Position numbers and translations under genes: made by a program. Positions 15,797 through 23,840 of a stretch of 37,774 nt of DNA are shown here, piece by piece. The notes under the pieces are model-generated. The model worked only from the letters and a program-made list of their open reading frames with translations. It was not told the origin of the DNA and ran no database searches. The stretch covers positions 1 through 37,774 of the forward strand of contig CAZMXP010000047.1 of the NCBI GenBank assembly GCA_964570285.1, read 5' to 3'. Each line of letters begins with the position of its first letter. The first letter of the stretch is position 1. Source of the DNA: CAZMXP01 sp964570285 (GTDB lineage: Bacteria > Planctomycetota > PLA2).

Positions 15797-16792
15797 GTGG
15801 GCACGGTGTTCCACAGGATCAAGTTCGCACTGCTCGTGATCGCGGCGATCATCGCCGCGGGCACGGTGGGCTACCGGATCGGCGGGCTGAGCTGGCTGGA
15901 CTCGCTCTACCAGACGATGATCACCGTGACGACGGTCGGCTATAGCGACCTCGCCGCCACGCCGACGCTGAAACCCTTCACGATGGCACTGCTCGCCGTC
16001 GGGACGGTCTCGATCGCGGCACTGATCTCGATCGTCACCGGCGCGGTGGTCGAGACGCAACTCCGGGACCTCTTCGGGAGACAGAGAGTGGAAAACAGGA
16101 TTCGCAAACTCGAGGGGCACGTCGTGCTGTGCGGCTTCGGCCGCTTCGGCCGGATCATCGCTTCGCACCTCGCGGAGAGCAAGACGCCCTTCGTGGTGCT
16201 CGACCGCGACCCTGCCCACACGCAGACGGCGCTGGAGCACGACTATCTCGCCCTCGTCGCGGACGCCACGGAGGAGGAGAGCCTCACGCGCGCCGGCCTG
16301 CCGCAGTGCTCCGCGCTGCTGACGGCGCTCGACAGCGACGCGGCCAACGTCTACGTGACGCTCACCGCCAAGCAGATGAAACGAGGCATCAAGGTCGTCG
16401 CCCTCTCCCACGACGAGAGGGCCGATGCGAAGCTCCGGGCGGCCGGCGCCGACGAGGTCGTCTCGCCCTACCAGCTCGGCGGGAACTGGATGGCGAAGGT
16501 GGTCACCTCGCCCAACGTCGCCGACTTCGTCAAGATGGCCACCGGGGGGAACCCGCTCAACTTCTTCATGGAGGAACAGCGCGTCGGCCCCTCCTCCCCG
16601 CTCTGCGGACGCGAGATCCGCGCGACGCCGATCCGCAGCGAGTTCGGCGTCATCGTGGTCGCGGTGCGCCGCGCCGACGGTTCGCTCGTGACGAACCCCC
16701 CGCCCACGCTCGTCATCGCGGCCGACGACACGCTCGTGAGCCTCGGGGAGGCGGAGAAGCTCGCGGGCCTGAAGGCGGTGGCGGCGGGCTAG
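15797..16792 (+). CDS. Two-TM potassium channel with RCK (TrkA-N/TrkA-C) domains
   Basis: A 331-residue protein: TM1 (FALLVIAAIIAAGTVGYRIG, about 10-29), pore helix and selectivity filter TVTTVGYSD (filter 46-51, the canonical TVGYSD), TM2 (PFTMALLAVGTVSIAALISIVTGAVVE), then a Rossmann RCK domain (HVVLCGFGRFGRIIASHL, GFGRFG at 113-118, then LDRDP) and a TrkA_C domain (about 245-331). It conducts K+ across the inner membrane, gated by a nucleotide or ion on the RCK ring, like MthK or Kch. The GTG start at 15797 follows AGGGAG at 6 nt; ATG at 15737 would include the palindrome and adds no recognisable domain. It is single and divergent from the winged-helix gene. Confidence 0.93.
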   Translation: MGTVFHRIKFALLVIAAIIAAGTVGYRIGGLSWLDSLYQTMITVTTVGYSDLAATPTLKPFTMALLAVGTVSIAALISIVTGAVVETQLRDLFGRQRVENRIRKLEGHVVLCGFGRFGRIIASHLAESKTPFVVLDRDPAHTQTALEHDYLALVADATEEESLTRAGLPQCSALLTALDSDAANVYVTLTAKQMKRGIKVVALSHDERADAKLRAAGADEVVSPYQLGGNWMAKVVTSPNVADFVKMATGGNPLNFFMEEQRVGPSSPLCGREIRATPIRSEFGVIVVAVRRADGSLVTNPPPTLVIAADDTLVSLGEAEKLAGLKAVAAG

Positions 16793-16821
16793 CCGCCGGC
16801 GCGAGTCGGGGCGGGGCGTGA

Positions 16822-16827
16822 TAGGCT
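16822..16827 (+). promoter_or_regulatory. -10-like hexamer TAGGCT before the AsmA-like gene
   Basis: TAGGCT ends 10 nt before the ATG at 16838; no Shine-Dalgarno sequence is seen. Confidence 0.3.
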
Positions 16828-16837
16828 CGTGCGCACC

Positions 16838-18247
16838 ATGTGGAAACTCGTCAAGTGGATCCTCGGCATCGTCCTGCTGCTTCTGGCGCTCGTCTTCGTC
16901 GGCCTGCCGCTGCTCTTCAGCTCGGAGAAGGGGCGCAAGGAACTCGCGGATGCGCTGGGCAAGAGCCTCCACCGGCCCGTCGAGATCGGCGGCCTGAACG
17001 TGGGCTTCTTCTTCAGCTCCGTCGGCGTCGAGAACCTGAAGATCAAGAACCCCGAGGGCTTCCCCGAGGGCAACCTCATCTCCGCCGGCCACCTCGGCTT
17101 CGACGTCGACCTGAAGAAGATCGCCGGGGGGGAGATCCGGGGCAGCGTCAAGGGCGACGGCCTCACGCTCCACCTGATCCGGAAGGGGGGCAAGACCAAC
17201 CTCGAGGGGTTCGGCGGCGCCACCCCCCCGGCGCCCCCCCATGATCCGGCCCCCCCGCCGCAGGGCGAACGGAAGCCCGAGCCCCTGCCCGAGGGCGGCG
17301 GCAAGACACCCGACCTCGACCTGAGCCTCGACATCACAGACTCGCGCCTGAAGATCGAGGATCTGGACAAGAACGAGGTGCTCGAGATCGAGGGGGCGAG
17401 CCTCTCGATGCGGCTCACGAACCGCAAGGGGGCCCAGGACGCGACGCTGAAGATCCGCATCAAGTCGGTGGACGACAAGACGCTCCGCGTGCGCGACATC
17501 GAAGTGGACGCGAAGACGGCGGGCGACTATCTCGAGCTCGAGTCGCTGAAGGCGCTGCTCGCCGGGCAGGGAAACCTCGAGGGCAAGGGCCGCCTGCGCG
17601 TGAAGGGAGGCGACGACTGGCAGGCGTCGCTGCACGCCAAGCAGGTGGGGATCGACGAGCAGTTGATGCCCTTCGTCAGCGCGGTCTACCCGATCGCGGC
17701 CAAGGGCGGCGGGCAGGTCGCGGGGAACCTGAACGCGGCGTTCGAAATCCAGGGCAACGGCCTCACGTGGGCGCAGATCAAGAAGGCGCTCACGGGCACC
17801 GGCAAGGTGACGCTGGACGGCATGGCGCTGCCGACGGAGTCGGTGCTTGCCAAGGTGGCGAGCCTCGCCGGGCGCGCCGCGGGCGACGGCCCGATCACGC
17901 TCAATTCCGCCGGCGCCGAGTTCCAGATCGGCGGCGGGTGGCTCAGCTTCGCGCGGCTCTCCGCGTCGGGCAAGGAGGTGCGCTACGACTTCGCGGGCAA
18001 GGTCAGCCTCGACGGCGAGATGAAGCTGACGATGGACCTGCTGCCGCTCGCGAAGATCTTCGGCGGCGGCGCCTACAAGGAGGCGTCGAAGTACGTGAAG
18101 GAGATCCCGATCGGCATCGAGGGGACGACCGCCGCGCCGCAGATCAAGGCGCCGAAGGCGGAGGAACTCGCGAAGGGGCTCGTCGGCGGGCTTCTCGAGA
18201 AGGAGGGCGGCGGCCTCCTCGACAAGATCAAGGAGAAGATCAAGTAG
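16838..18247 (+). CDS. AsmA-family envelope protein
   Basis: A 469-residue protein anchored by one N-terminal membrane helix (LVKWILGIVLLLLALVFVGLPLLF), followed by the AsmA opening RKELADALGKSLHRPVEIGGLNVGFFFSSVGVENLKIKNPEGF. There is a Pro/Glu-rich linker (about 130-150) and a C-terminal AsmA-like segment: QIKKALTGTGKVTLDGMALPTESVLAKVASLAGRA, then LNSAGAEFQIGGGWLSFARLSASGKEVRYDFAGKVSLDGEMKLTMDL. AsmA-like proteins form hydrophobic grooves thought to move phospholipids toward the outer membrane, which would fit a diderm host. ATG 16838 was chosen; GTG 16829 is in frame but lies too near the TAGGCT hexamer for leaderless initiation. It follows the channel gene by 45 bp and may have its own promoter. 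Confidence 0.85.
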   Translation: MWKLVKWILGIVLLLLALVFVGLPLLFSSEKGRKELADALGKSLHRPVEIGGLNVGFFFSSVGVENLKIKNPEGFPEGNLISAGHLGFDVDLKKIAGGEIRGSVKGDGLTLHLIRKGGKTNLEGFGGATPPAPPHDPAPPPQGERKPEPLPEGGGKTPDLDLSLDITDSRLKIEDLDKNEVLEIEGASLSMRLTNRKGAQDATLKIRIKSVDDKTLRVRDIEVDAKTAGDYLELESLKALLAGQGNLEGKGRLRVKGGDDWQASLHAKQVGIDEQLMPFVSAVYPIAAKGGGQVAGNLNAAFEIQGNGLTWAQIKKALTGTGKVTLDGMALPTESVLAKVASLAGRAAGDGPITLNSAGAEFQIGGGWLSFARLSASGKEVRYDFAGKVSLDGEMKLTMDLLPLAKIFGGGAYKEASKYVKEIPIGIEGTTAAPQIKAPKAEELAKGLVGGLLEKEGGGLLDKIKEKIK

Positions 18248-18268
18248 GGAACTTCGGGAGCGGGGCGG

Positions 18269-19300
18269 CTACTTCGGGGGTTGGTCGCCCCGGGGGGCGG
18301 GGGGGGCGGGCGGCCTGTCGGCGGCGTCGACGACGCCGTCGCGGTTCCTGTCCTCGCGCTCGAAGATGCGGGCGGGCCCCGTGAACTCCTCGCGGGTCAC
18401 CTTGCCGTCGCGGTCGAGGTCGTAGATCTCGAAGAAGCCGTAGCCCTTCTCGACGTTGCGCTTCTCCATCGACTCCGCGATCTCGGTCGCATCGAGGATA
18501 CCGTCGGCGTTGGCGTCCATCTCGGCGAAGCGGCGCTCGTTGGGGAACTCCTCGCGGGAGACCTTGCCGTCCTTGTCCGCGTCGTGCTTGGCGAGGAAGT
18601 CCGCGCCCTCGCTGCCGGTACGCTCCTCCTTGCGACCCCGGCGGGGGCCCTGCGGCATCATCTCGTCGGCGCTGACGAAGCCGTCCGCGTTGGCGTCGAA
18701 GCGGTCGAACTGCTCGGGAGGGAGCGGCCACTCCTCGCGCGAGATCCTGCCGTCCTGGTCCTTGTCGGCGCGGCGGAGCAGGGTGTCCCCCGCCTTGCCG
18801 CGCCAGCCGCCCATGCGATGGGCGATCTCGTCGAGTTCCTCGCGCGTGACCTTGCCGTCCGCGTCGCGGTCGATCCTCGCGAAGAGTTCCTCGGGCCCCT
18901 TCCACTCGTCCCTGGAGAGGTCGCCGTCGCCGTTCGCATCCATCTCCCGGAGGCGCTCGAGCATCTCGCGACCGCGGGAGTGGCCGTCGCCCTCCCGCGG
19001 CGGGCGACGCGGGCCGGTCTCCTGCTCGTCGGGTCCGCCGGGCCCCATGCCCCATCCGCCGGGGCCGTCCCGGGGTTCGGGCCGCGGCGGCGGCGCGAGT
19101 TCGCGCGAGTCGAGGTAGCCGTCCCGGTTGCGGTCGAGCAGCCGGAAGATCGCGTCGCCCGCGCCGAGTTCCTTGGCGTCGAGGCGCCCGTCGCCGTCGG
19201 CGTCCTTGGCGGCGATGGCCGCCTGCGCGTCGGCGAGGGGGTCATCGCCCGCAAGGAGGGGGAGCGCGAGGGCCAGTACGGGAAGGAGGATTCTCTTCAT
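18269..19300 (-). CDS. Secreted protein with ten EF-hand loops
   Basis: A 343-residue protein with a signal peptide (MKRILLPVLALALPLLAGDD). It has ten canonical 12-residue calcium loops: DADGDGRLDAKE, DRNRDGYLDSRE, DANGDGDLSRDE, DRDADGKVTREE, DKDQDGRISREE, DANADGFVSADE, DADKDGKVSREE, DANADGILDATE, DLDRDGKVTREE and DRNRDGVVDAAD (the last with Asp at position 12). A Pro/Gly-rich segment separates loops two and three. Secreted EF-hand proteins of this sort are abundant in planctomycetes; roles in calcium binding or adhesion are presumed only. The ATG at 19300 opens the signal peptide; GGAG lies 4-8 nt upstream. The 3' end faces the AsmA-like gene with only 21 bp between stops. Confidence 0.88.
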   Translation of the reverse strand: MKRILLPVLALALPLLAGDDPLADAQAAIAAKDADGDGRLDAKELGAGDAIFRLLDRNRDGYLDSRELAPPPRPEPRDGPGGWGMGPGGPDEQETGPRRPPREGDGHSRGREMLERLREMDANGDGDLSRDEWKGPEELFARIDRDADGKVTREELDEIAHRMGGWRGKAGDTLLRRADKDQDGRISREEWPLPPEQFDRFDANADGFVSADEMMPQGPRRGRKEERTGSEGADFLAKHDADKDGKVSREEFPNERRFAEMDANADGILDATEIAESMEKRNVEKGYGFFEIYDLDRDGKVTREEFTGPARIFEREDRNRDGVVDAADRPPAPPAPRGDQPPK

Positions 19301-19343
19301 GGCACTCCATCGAACCCCGCCCGCGACCCGCGGTTTCGGCGCC

Positions 19344-22300
19344 TCAGCGGAGGGCTTCGGGGTTGACCAGCCTGAGGGCGTCGCGGGTGAACCACTCCGC
19401 GACCCACCCGGGGTGGGGATGGCCCTCCTTGGACTCGTCGTACGGGTAGGCACTCATCCCGCGGAAGGGCAGCGGCGTCACCGACTCCCGCACCGCCTGG
19501 TTCAGGTCGGCGTCCTTCACCCATCCCTCGGTCGTGAAGCAGTAGTCGCGGACCCACCCCTCGGGCAGCGGCGGCAGCGCAGCGGCATCGAAGGTCAGCT
19601 CGACGACGTCGCCGCTGGCGAGGACCGGATAGCGGTCGTCGATCTCCCGCAGCAGCGCCGCCACGTCCCCGTATCGCGTCAGCTTGCCCATCGGCATCTG
19701 GTCCCAGCCGTGGAAGCTCTCGAGCTCGTCGTGGCTGTAGCGCCACGGCAGTTCGCGCCCGGGACTCTCGATCCGCTTCCCGAGGCCGCGGAACCTGTGC
19801 TCGGCCGCGAGCAGGGCGAGATCGGCGAGGCGAACCTCCGCCCCGGGCCCGGTGCTGATCTGGAACGCATCCCAGTGCAGCCGCTGCGTGCTCGTGATAC
19901 GCAGGCGCCCGTCGCTCCCGGCGAGCTTGCCCGTCAGGTCCACGAGGACGGACTTCCCCTTGCCCGCCGGGAAGCCGGGATCCTTGTCGATGACGGTCCA
20001 CCCGCCGTCCGTGCCGATCGCCTCGAGCACCGGAGGCTGGAACCGGACCGTCTCCGAGCGCGACGCGGCGATCGACGCGCTCGCGGTCGGGAACTCGACC
20101 CAGCCGTCCATCACGAGCAGCACGCGCTCCGCCTTCGACAGGTCGCCGAAGTCCAGCGTGATCGACCATGGCTTCGCGAGCCCCTCGTACTGCCCGTCGA
20201 GCCGCTCGAAGACGACCGCGTGCGTCTCGTCGCGCCGCGACACCAGCGGGAGGATGTCGCGCCCCTTGTGGTCCACCGCGGAGAGGGGCGGCCGCAGGTC
20301 CGCGAGCCCGTGCACGCCGAACTCCGGGAACGTGAAGATCCGGAAGGCCTCGTTGAGCACGGGGCGCACCGACGCCGGGTGGTCGATCGCGCGCAGCACG
20401 ACGCCGTCCACGTAGAAGACCTCCCGGAGTTCCTCGGTGAGGTCGAGCCGGAGGCGACCGTCCACCGGCCGGAGCTTCCGGCCGTCGATGAAGATGGTCT
20501 CGTTGCTTCGGGGCGGGAGGTACTTCCCGTCGGCATAGGGGAGCCCGAGGGGCGTGCCGCTGTGGCAGTCGGCGATGAAGTGCCAGCGCTCGCCGTCGAA
20601 CGCATAGAGGAACGGGCAGCTCTGCACCTCCCCTTCGCGCTCCTCGATCTCGAGGCAGGTCGCGACCTCGGGGCCGACGACCCCCTGCTCGACGCCGTTG
20701 GTCCAGCGCAGCAGCAGCGCGTCGATGCGCGTGCGCCTGCCGAGCCCGAACGAGAGGAGACCGTCGCGGCAGGTCGCGGCGAGGCGGAGGTCGCCGCAGA
20801 AGAGGCGCACCTTCGTGCCGATGCCGAACTCGTTGGTTCCATGGCCGCGCGGACGCACGTCGATCCACGCCGCCGGGACCTTCGGCCGCGAGAGGAACTC
20901 GCGCAGGCCGTGGGCGTCGAGCAGCAGCAGGTCGCCGTCCCCGTCGCGATTCAGGTCCGCGCCGATCGCGGTGACGATCTCCCCCGGATTCGCGCCGATG
21001 CCCCGGAGCGGGTCCGCATCGGCCACGCCGTCGCCGTCGAGGTCGAGCAGCAGCGCGCGCTCGGGGCCCGGGACGAGGCGCCCGCCTCTCCACTCGTGCA
21101 CCCGCCCGCCGAGCAGCACGTCCTCGCGCTGGTCGTTGTCGTGGTCGAACACCATGAGGCCGCGGCCCGCGGGGAGCGCGTGCCGCTTGAACCGGAGTTC
21201 GCGCAGGTTCTCGAACCAGGCGTTCCCTTCCGGCCCCGCGAGCAGGAGGTCGATGTCGTGGTCATCCTCGACGTCGAGGAGCGTCGCCTCCGCGGCGGGC
21301 GGCTCCTGCATGCCGAGACCCGCGGCAATCTCCTCGAACCGGAGGTACTTGCCGCCCTCCGCGGGCGCCTCGATGACCACGCGCCAGAGACGGTTGGGCT
21401 TGCCGCCCGCGAAGAGGTCGAGGTCGCCGTCGTGGTCGAAGTCGAGCAGCAGCAGGCAGTCGGTCGCCACCGCCCCTCCCGTCCCGAGTCGCGGCCTCCC
21501 CTCGGCGTCGTCGGTGTAGTCGAGGAACTTCCACTTGGTCCGCTCGTCCTCCCCGGTGATGTTGAGGAAGAGGCGCACTCCCCCCGGCCCCCCCACGACG
21601 AGATCCGCCCTCCCGTCGCCGTCGAGGTCTCCGGAGGCGCCCGCCCCGACCGCGAGATCGGCCGGAAGGCCCGAGGAGGCCGTCAGATCCTCGAAGCTCG
21701 CATCGCGCCGGTTGCGCAGCGCGCGCAGGCCCTCCTTCGACATCATGACGACATCCCGCGCGCAGTCGCCGTCGAGATCCGGGGCGATCAGGAACCGCGG
21801 CGTGCCCGCCTCGGGCAGGCCGGAGCGCGCGGTCACGTCGAGCCAGCCGAGCGCGCGCGGGTCGGGGCGCGTCGGCGGGGCCGGCGCGAGCTCGCGAAGC
21901 CGCGTGTGCGCGCCGCGTTCCAGCGCGTCGGCGGAGGGGCGCGCCCGGTCGGGGTGGTCGCGATTGAACTTCTCGATTTCGGCGACGCCCCTGTCGCGGT
22001 CGATGCGGATGAGCGCGTTCGCGCGCTTGCCGAGCGCGACGGTGTAGAGCGTCGCCGGGACGTAGTCGCGGCCCAGCGCGACGATCCGGGAGTAGGCTTC
22101 GAACGCGCCCTTGGCGTCGCTCGCCTCGTCGCGGAGGTCGCCATGGAGGAGCAGCGCGGCGGGGTCCGGACGCTCCAGCGCGACGAGCGTGCGCAGGCAC
22201 TCCTCCGCCGCCGTGCGCAACGGCGCGTCGTCGCGGGCGAACGAAGCGAGCTTGCGGTAGGTTCGCGCGAGGTTGTAGAGGACCGCCTCCTGCCCCGGGG

Positions 22301-22649
22301 AGATCGCGCGGGCGCGTTCGAGATGCTCGCGGGCCGACTCGAGCAGACGCAGGCCGTTGTCGCCCTTGAGGCGCCCCTCGTCCTGGACCGGGTGGTTGTA
22401 CTCGGCGAGATCGATCAGGGCCATGTCGAGGCGCCACTCGACCGTGTCGCCGAGGCTCTCCTCGAACGCGAGCAGCTCGAAGCGGGCGCGCCGGTCGTCC
22501 TGGTTGGTCTCGTTCTGGTAGTACGCCAGCGCGCGGGCGTAGGCCCCGGGCAGGTCGCGCGCCTCGGGGTGCCCCTTCGACCGCAGCGCGAGGAAAGCCG
22601 CGGTCGCCCCGGCGGCGACGGCGAGGAGGAGGAGCGCGAGGCGGTTCAC
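19344..22649 (-). CDS. Large exported TPR / FG-GAP (VCBS) / ASPIC-UnbV protein
   Basis: An 1101-residue protein. The N-terminal hydrophobic segment (LALLLLAVAAGATAAFLAL) is a signal or anchor; residues 40-250 are TPR-like helices. About seven FG-GAP/VCBS calcium loops follow (DLDGDCARD, DLDGDGRADLVVGG, DFDHDGDLDLFAGG, DVEDDHDIDLLLAG, DHDNDQREDVLLGG, DLDGDGVADADPL, DLNRDGDGDLLLLD), giving a beta-propeller. Next is an ASPIC/UnbV segment (GTNEFGIGTKVRLFCG to RIDALLLRWTNGVEQ, about 605-670). The C-terminal 400 residues (CPFLYAFDGERWHFIADCHSGTPLGLP onward) are not recognised. Such proteins are surface or periplasmic binding proteins. The start is GTG at 22649 with TAGAAT ending 8 nt upstream. It is apparently a single-gene unit, separated from the ferritin-like gene by a strong hairpin. 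Confidence 0.87.
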   Translation of the reverse strand: MNRLALLLLAVAAGATAAFLALRSKGHPEARDLPGAYARALAYYQNETNQDDRRARFELLAFEESLGDTVEWRLDMALIDLAEYNHPVQDEGRLKGDNGLRLLESAREHLERARAISPGQEAVLYNLARTYRKLASFARDDAPLRTAAEECLRTLVALERPDPAALLLHGDLRDEASDAKGAFEAYSRIVALGRDYVPATLYTVALGKRANALIRIDRDRGVAEIEKFNRDHPDRARPSADALERGAHTRLRELAPAPPTRPDPRALGWLDVTARSGLPEAGTPRFLIAPDLDGDCARDVVMMSKEGLRALRNRRDASFEDLTASSGLPADLAVGAGASGDLDGDGRADLVVGGPGGVRLFLNITGEDERTKWKFLDYTDDAEGRPRLGTGGAVATDCLLLLDFDHDGDLDLFAGGKPNRLWRVVIEAPAEGGKYLRFEEIAAGLGMQEPPAAEATLLDVEDDHDIDLLLAGPEGNAWFENLRELRFKRHALPAGRGLMVFDHDNDQREDVLLGGRVHEWRGGRLVPGPERALLLDLDGDGVADADPLRGIGANPGEIVTAIGADLNRDGDGDLLLLDAHGLREFLSRPKVPAAWIDVRPRGHGTNEFGIGTKVRLFCGDLRLAATCRDGLLSFGLGRRTRIDALLLRWTNGVEQGVVGPEVATCLEIEEREGEVQSCPFLYAFDGERWHFIADCHSGTPLGLPYADGKYLPPRSNETIFIDGRKLRPVDGRLRLDLTEELREVFYVDGVVLRAIDHPASVRPVLNEAFRIFTFPEFGVHGLADLRPPLSAVDHKGRDILPLVSRRDETHAVVFERLDGQYEGLAKPWSITLDFGDLSKAERVLLVMDGWVEFPTASASIAASRSETVRFQPPVLEAIGTDGGWTVIDKDPGFPAGKGKSVLVDLTGKLAGSDGRLRITSTQRLHWDAFQISTGPGAEVRLADLALLAAEHRFRGLGKRIESPGRELPWRYSHDELESFHGWDQMPMGKLTRYGDVAALLREIDDRYPVLASGDVVELTFDAAALPPLPEGWVRDYCFTTEGWVKDADLNQAVRESVTPLPFRGMSAYPYDESKEGHPHPGWVAEWFTRDALRLVNPEALR

Positions 22650-22657
22650 GGCGTGGA

Positions 22658-22663
22658 ATTCTA
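22658..22663 (-). promoter_or_regulatory. -10-like hexamer TAGAAT before the FG-GAP gene
   Basis: TAGAAT, one mismatch from TATAAT, ends 8 nt before the GTG at 22649. No ribosome site is present in between. Confidence 0.45.
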
Positions 22664-22715
22664 TTCTCGGTCCGAGCGCCCCACCTCACCTGAATACGCA
22701 TGCCCGGAAACGATG

Positions 22716-22754
22716 GCGGGGAATTCCCCCCCTCGGGGGGGGAGAATTCCCCGC
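22716..22754 (-). terminator. Long perfect-stem hairpin after the ferritin-like gene
   Basis: GCGGGGAATTC and GAATTCCCCGC are 11-bp perfect arms extended inward by a C6/G6 pairing. It is 25 nt past the stop at 22780 and upstream of the FG-GAP gene. It has no T-tract but is by far the most stable hairpin nearby. Confidence 0.65.
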
Positions 22755-22779
22755 TCGGAAAGCGACAGAGGCGACAGGC

Positions 22780-23490
22780 CTACTCGTCTTCCTCGTTCTC
22801 GTCGAGCAGGTAGATGCCGAGCCACATGGGCGTGGGCGGGATGATCTTGCCCGACTTGGTGCGATCGAAGCCGATCCCGCGCTGGGCGTCGAGAAGGTCG
22901 GCCAGCAGATCGCGCTGCTCCTCCTCGCGGTTCGCGAGGATCTGGAGGAAGGTCCGGATGTAGCGGTTCTCCGCGGTCGGCGCGAGCTTTCTGTAGTACT
23001 CCGCCGCCTCCGCCTTCATCTGCACCGCGGTCAGCAGCGCGCGGTAGTACCCCATCTCGTTGCGGATCTCGATGTGCGTCGGCAGGCTCGGCCTGCGCGC
23101 GGGGACGGCGGGCATCGGCGTCTCGATATCGAGATCGATGCGGTGCCGCCGCAGGATACGGCCGTGGTCGCGGTCCTCGAGGGCCATGCGGTGGAGGAAG
23201 CTCTTCACCGGGGGAGCCTCGACGCGGCGGCTCACGTACTCGAGCCAGCGCTCCAGGCGCTCCTCCTCGGCGATCGCCCGATCGAGCGCGAGGCCGAGAT
23301 CCTGCGCCTCACCGGCCTGGAAACGCGCCACGCGCAGCGCGCCCCGCCGGGCGCGGCCGCGCGCCACAGGCGGCAGTCCACGCGTGGTCGGCGTCGTGGG
23401 TCGTGCCGCGACATCGCGGAAAGGCGAGGGCCGCGTACGGTCCTGCGCGCGATCGCGAATCACCTTGAGGGGGCCCATCCGTCCGGACAT
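22780..23490 (-). CDS. Ferritin-like four-helix protein with altered metal motifs
   Basis: A 236-residue protein without a signal. After a basic N-terminus (1-55), residues 62-205 look like a ferritin/rubrerythrin four-helix bundle: helix 1 AIAEEERLERWLEYVSRRV, helix 2 FLHRMALEDRDHGRILRRH, helix 3 YYRALLTAVQMKAEAAEYYRKLA, helix 4 IRTFLQILANREEEQRDLLADL. The usual ExxH metal pairs appear as Asp106-x-x-His109 and Glu189-x-x-Gln192, so a di-iron site may be changed or lost. A C-terminal extension ends in ENEEDE. GAGGAG lies 10 nt before the ATG, and a palindrome lies at 23546-23563 in the leader region. A role in metal or oxidative stress is suggested only by the fold. Confidence 0.72.
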   Translation of the reverse strand: MSGRMGPLKVIRDRAQDRTRPSPFRDVAARPTTPTTRGLPPVARGRARRGALRVARFQAGEAQDLGLALDRAIAEEERLERWLEYVSRRVEAPPVKSFLHRMALEDRDHGRILRRHRIDLDIETPMPAVPARRPSLPTHIEIRNEMGYYRALLTAVQMKAEAAEYYRKLAPTAENRYIRTFLQILANREEEQRDLLADLLDAQRGIGFDRTKSGKIIPPTPMWLGIYLLDENEEDE

Positions 23491-23840
23491 GTCTCTCTGA
23501 CTCCTCTGCTCGAAAACTGCTCTCTTACGAGGCCTGTGCCAATGAACCGAACAATCGTTCGGTAGGCTCTATCGTGTTGCGTGTGGGACCTTGATGCGGG
23601 GGCCAGGGGCTTCAGGGACGAAGGCTAGGCCTCACCCTACCCACAAGGCCCAATATATCGCCAGATGCCTACGTAAAGCCCATAAATTCTGGAATTTTCG
23701 TGGCCCGGGGGGGGTCGCTGCAGAGCTGGCCTTGAACCCGAACCGGCAAGCCTACGCCGCCGCAGTGACCAGCAGTCGCCCCCTCCCCCCGCGCCCCCCT
23801 CCGAGCCCAAGAGCAGATCGGGGTCCGGCCCTGCGGACCC
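23491..23840. other. 350-bp non-coding region upstream of the ferritin-like gene
   Basis: The region holds the promoter side of the ferritin-like gene, an 18-bp palindrome (23546-23563), an AT-rich patch (about 23650-23700, with AAATTC-TG-GAATTT at 23684-23697) and C-tract motifs near 23785-23799. No coding frame with sensible composition and no tRNA is seen. Confidence 0.55.
23546..23563. promoter_or_regulatory. 18-bp inverted repeat (candidate operator)
   Basis: ACCGAAC-AATC-GTTCGGT has perfect 7-bp arms, 56 bp upstream of the ferritin-like start. Its length and symmetry fit a TetR- or similar dimer-binding site. Confidence 0.5.

Noticed and set aside
23715..23775. tRNA-like stretch (GGTTCGGGTTCAAGG on the minus strand)
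   Set aside because: The T-loop-like bases do not form a stem of five pairs and no acceptor or anticodon arm can be drawn.
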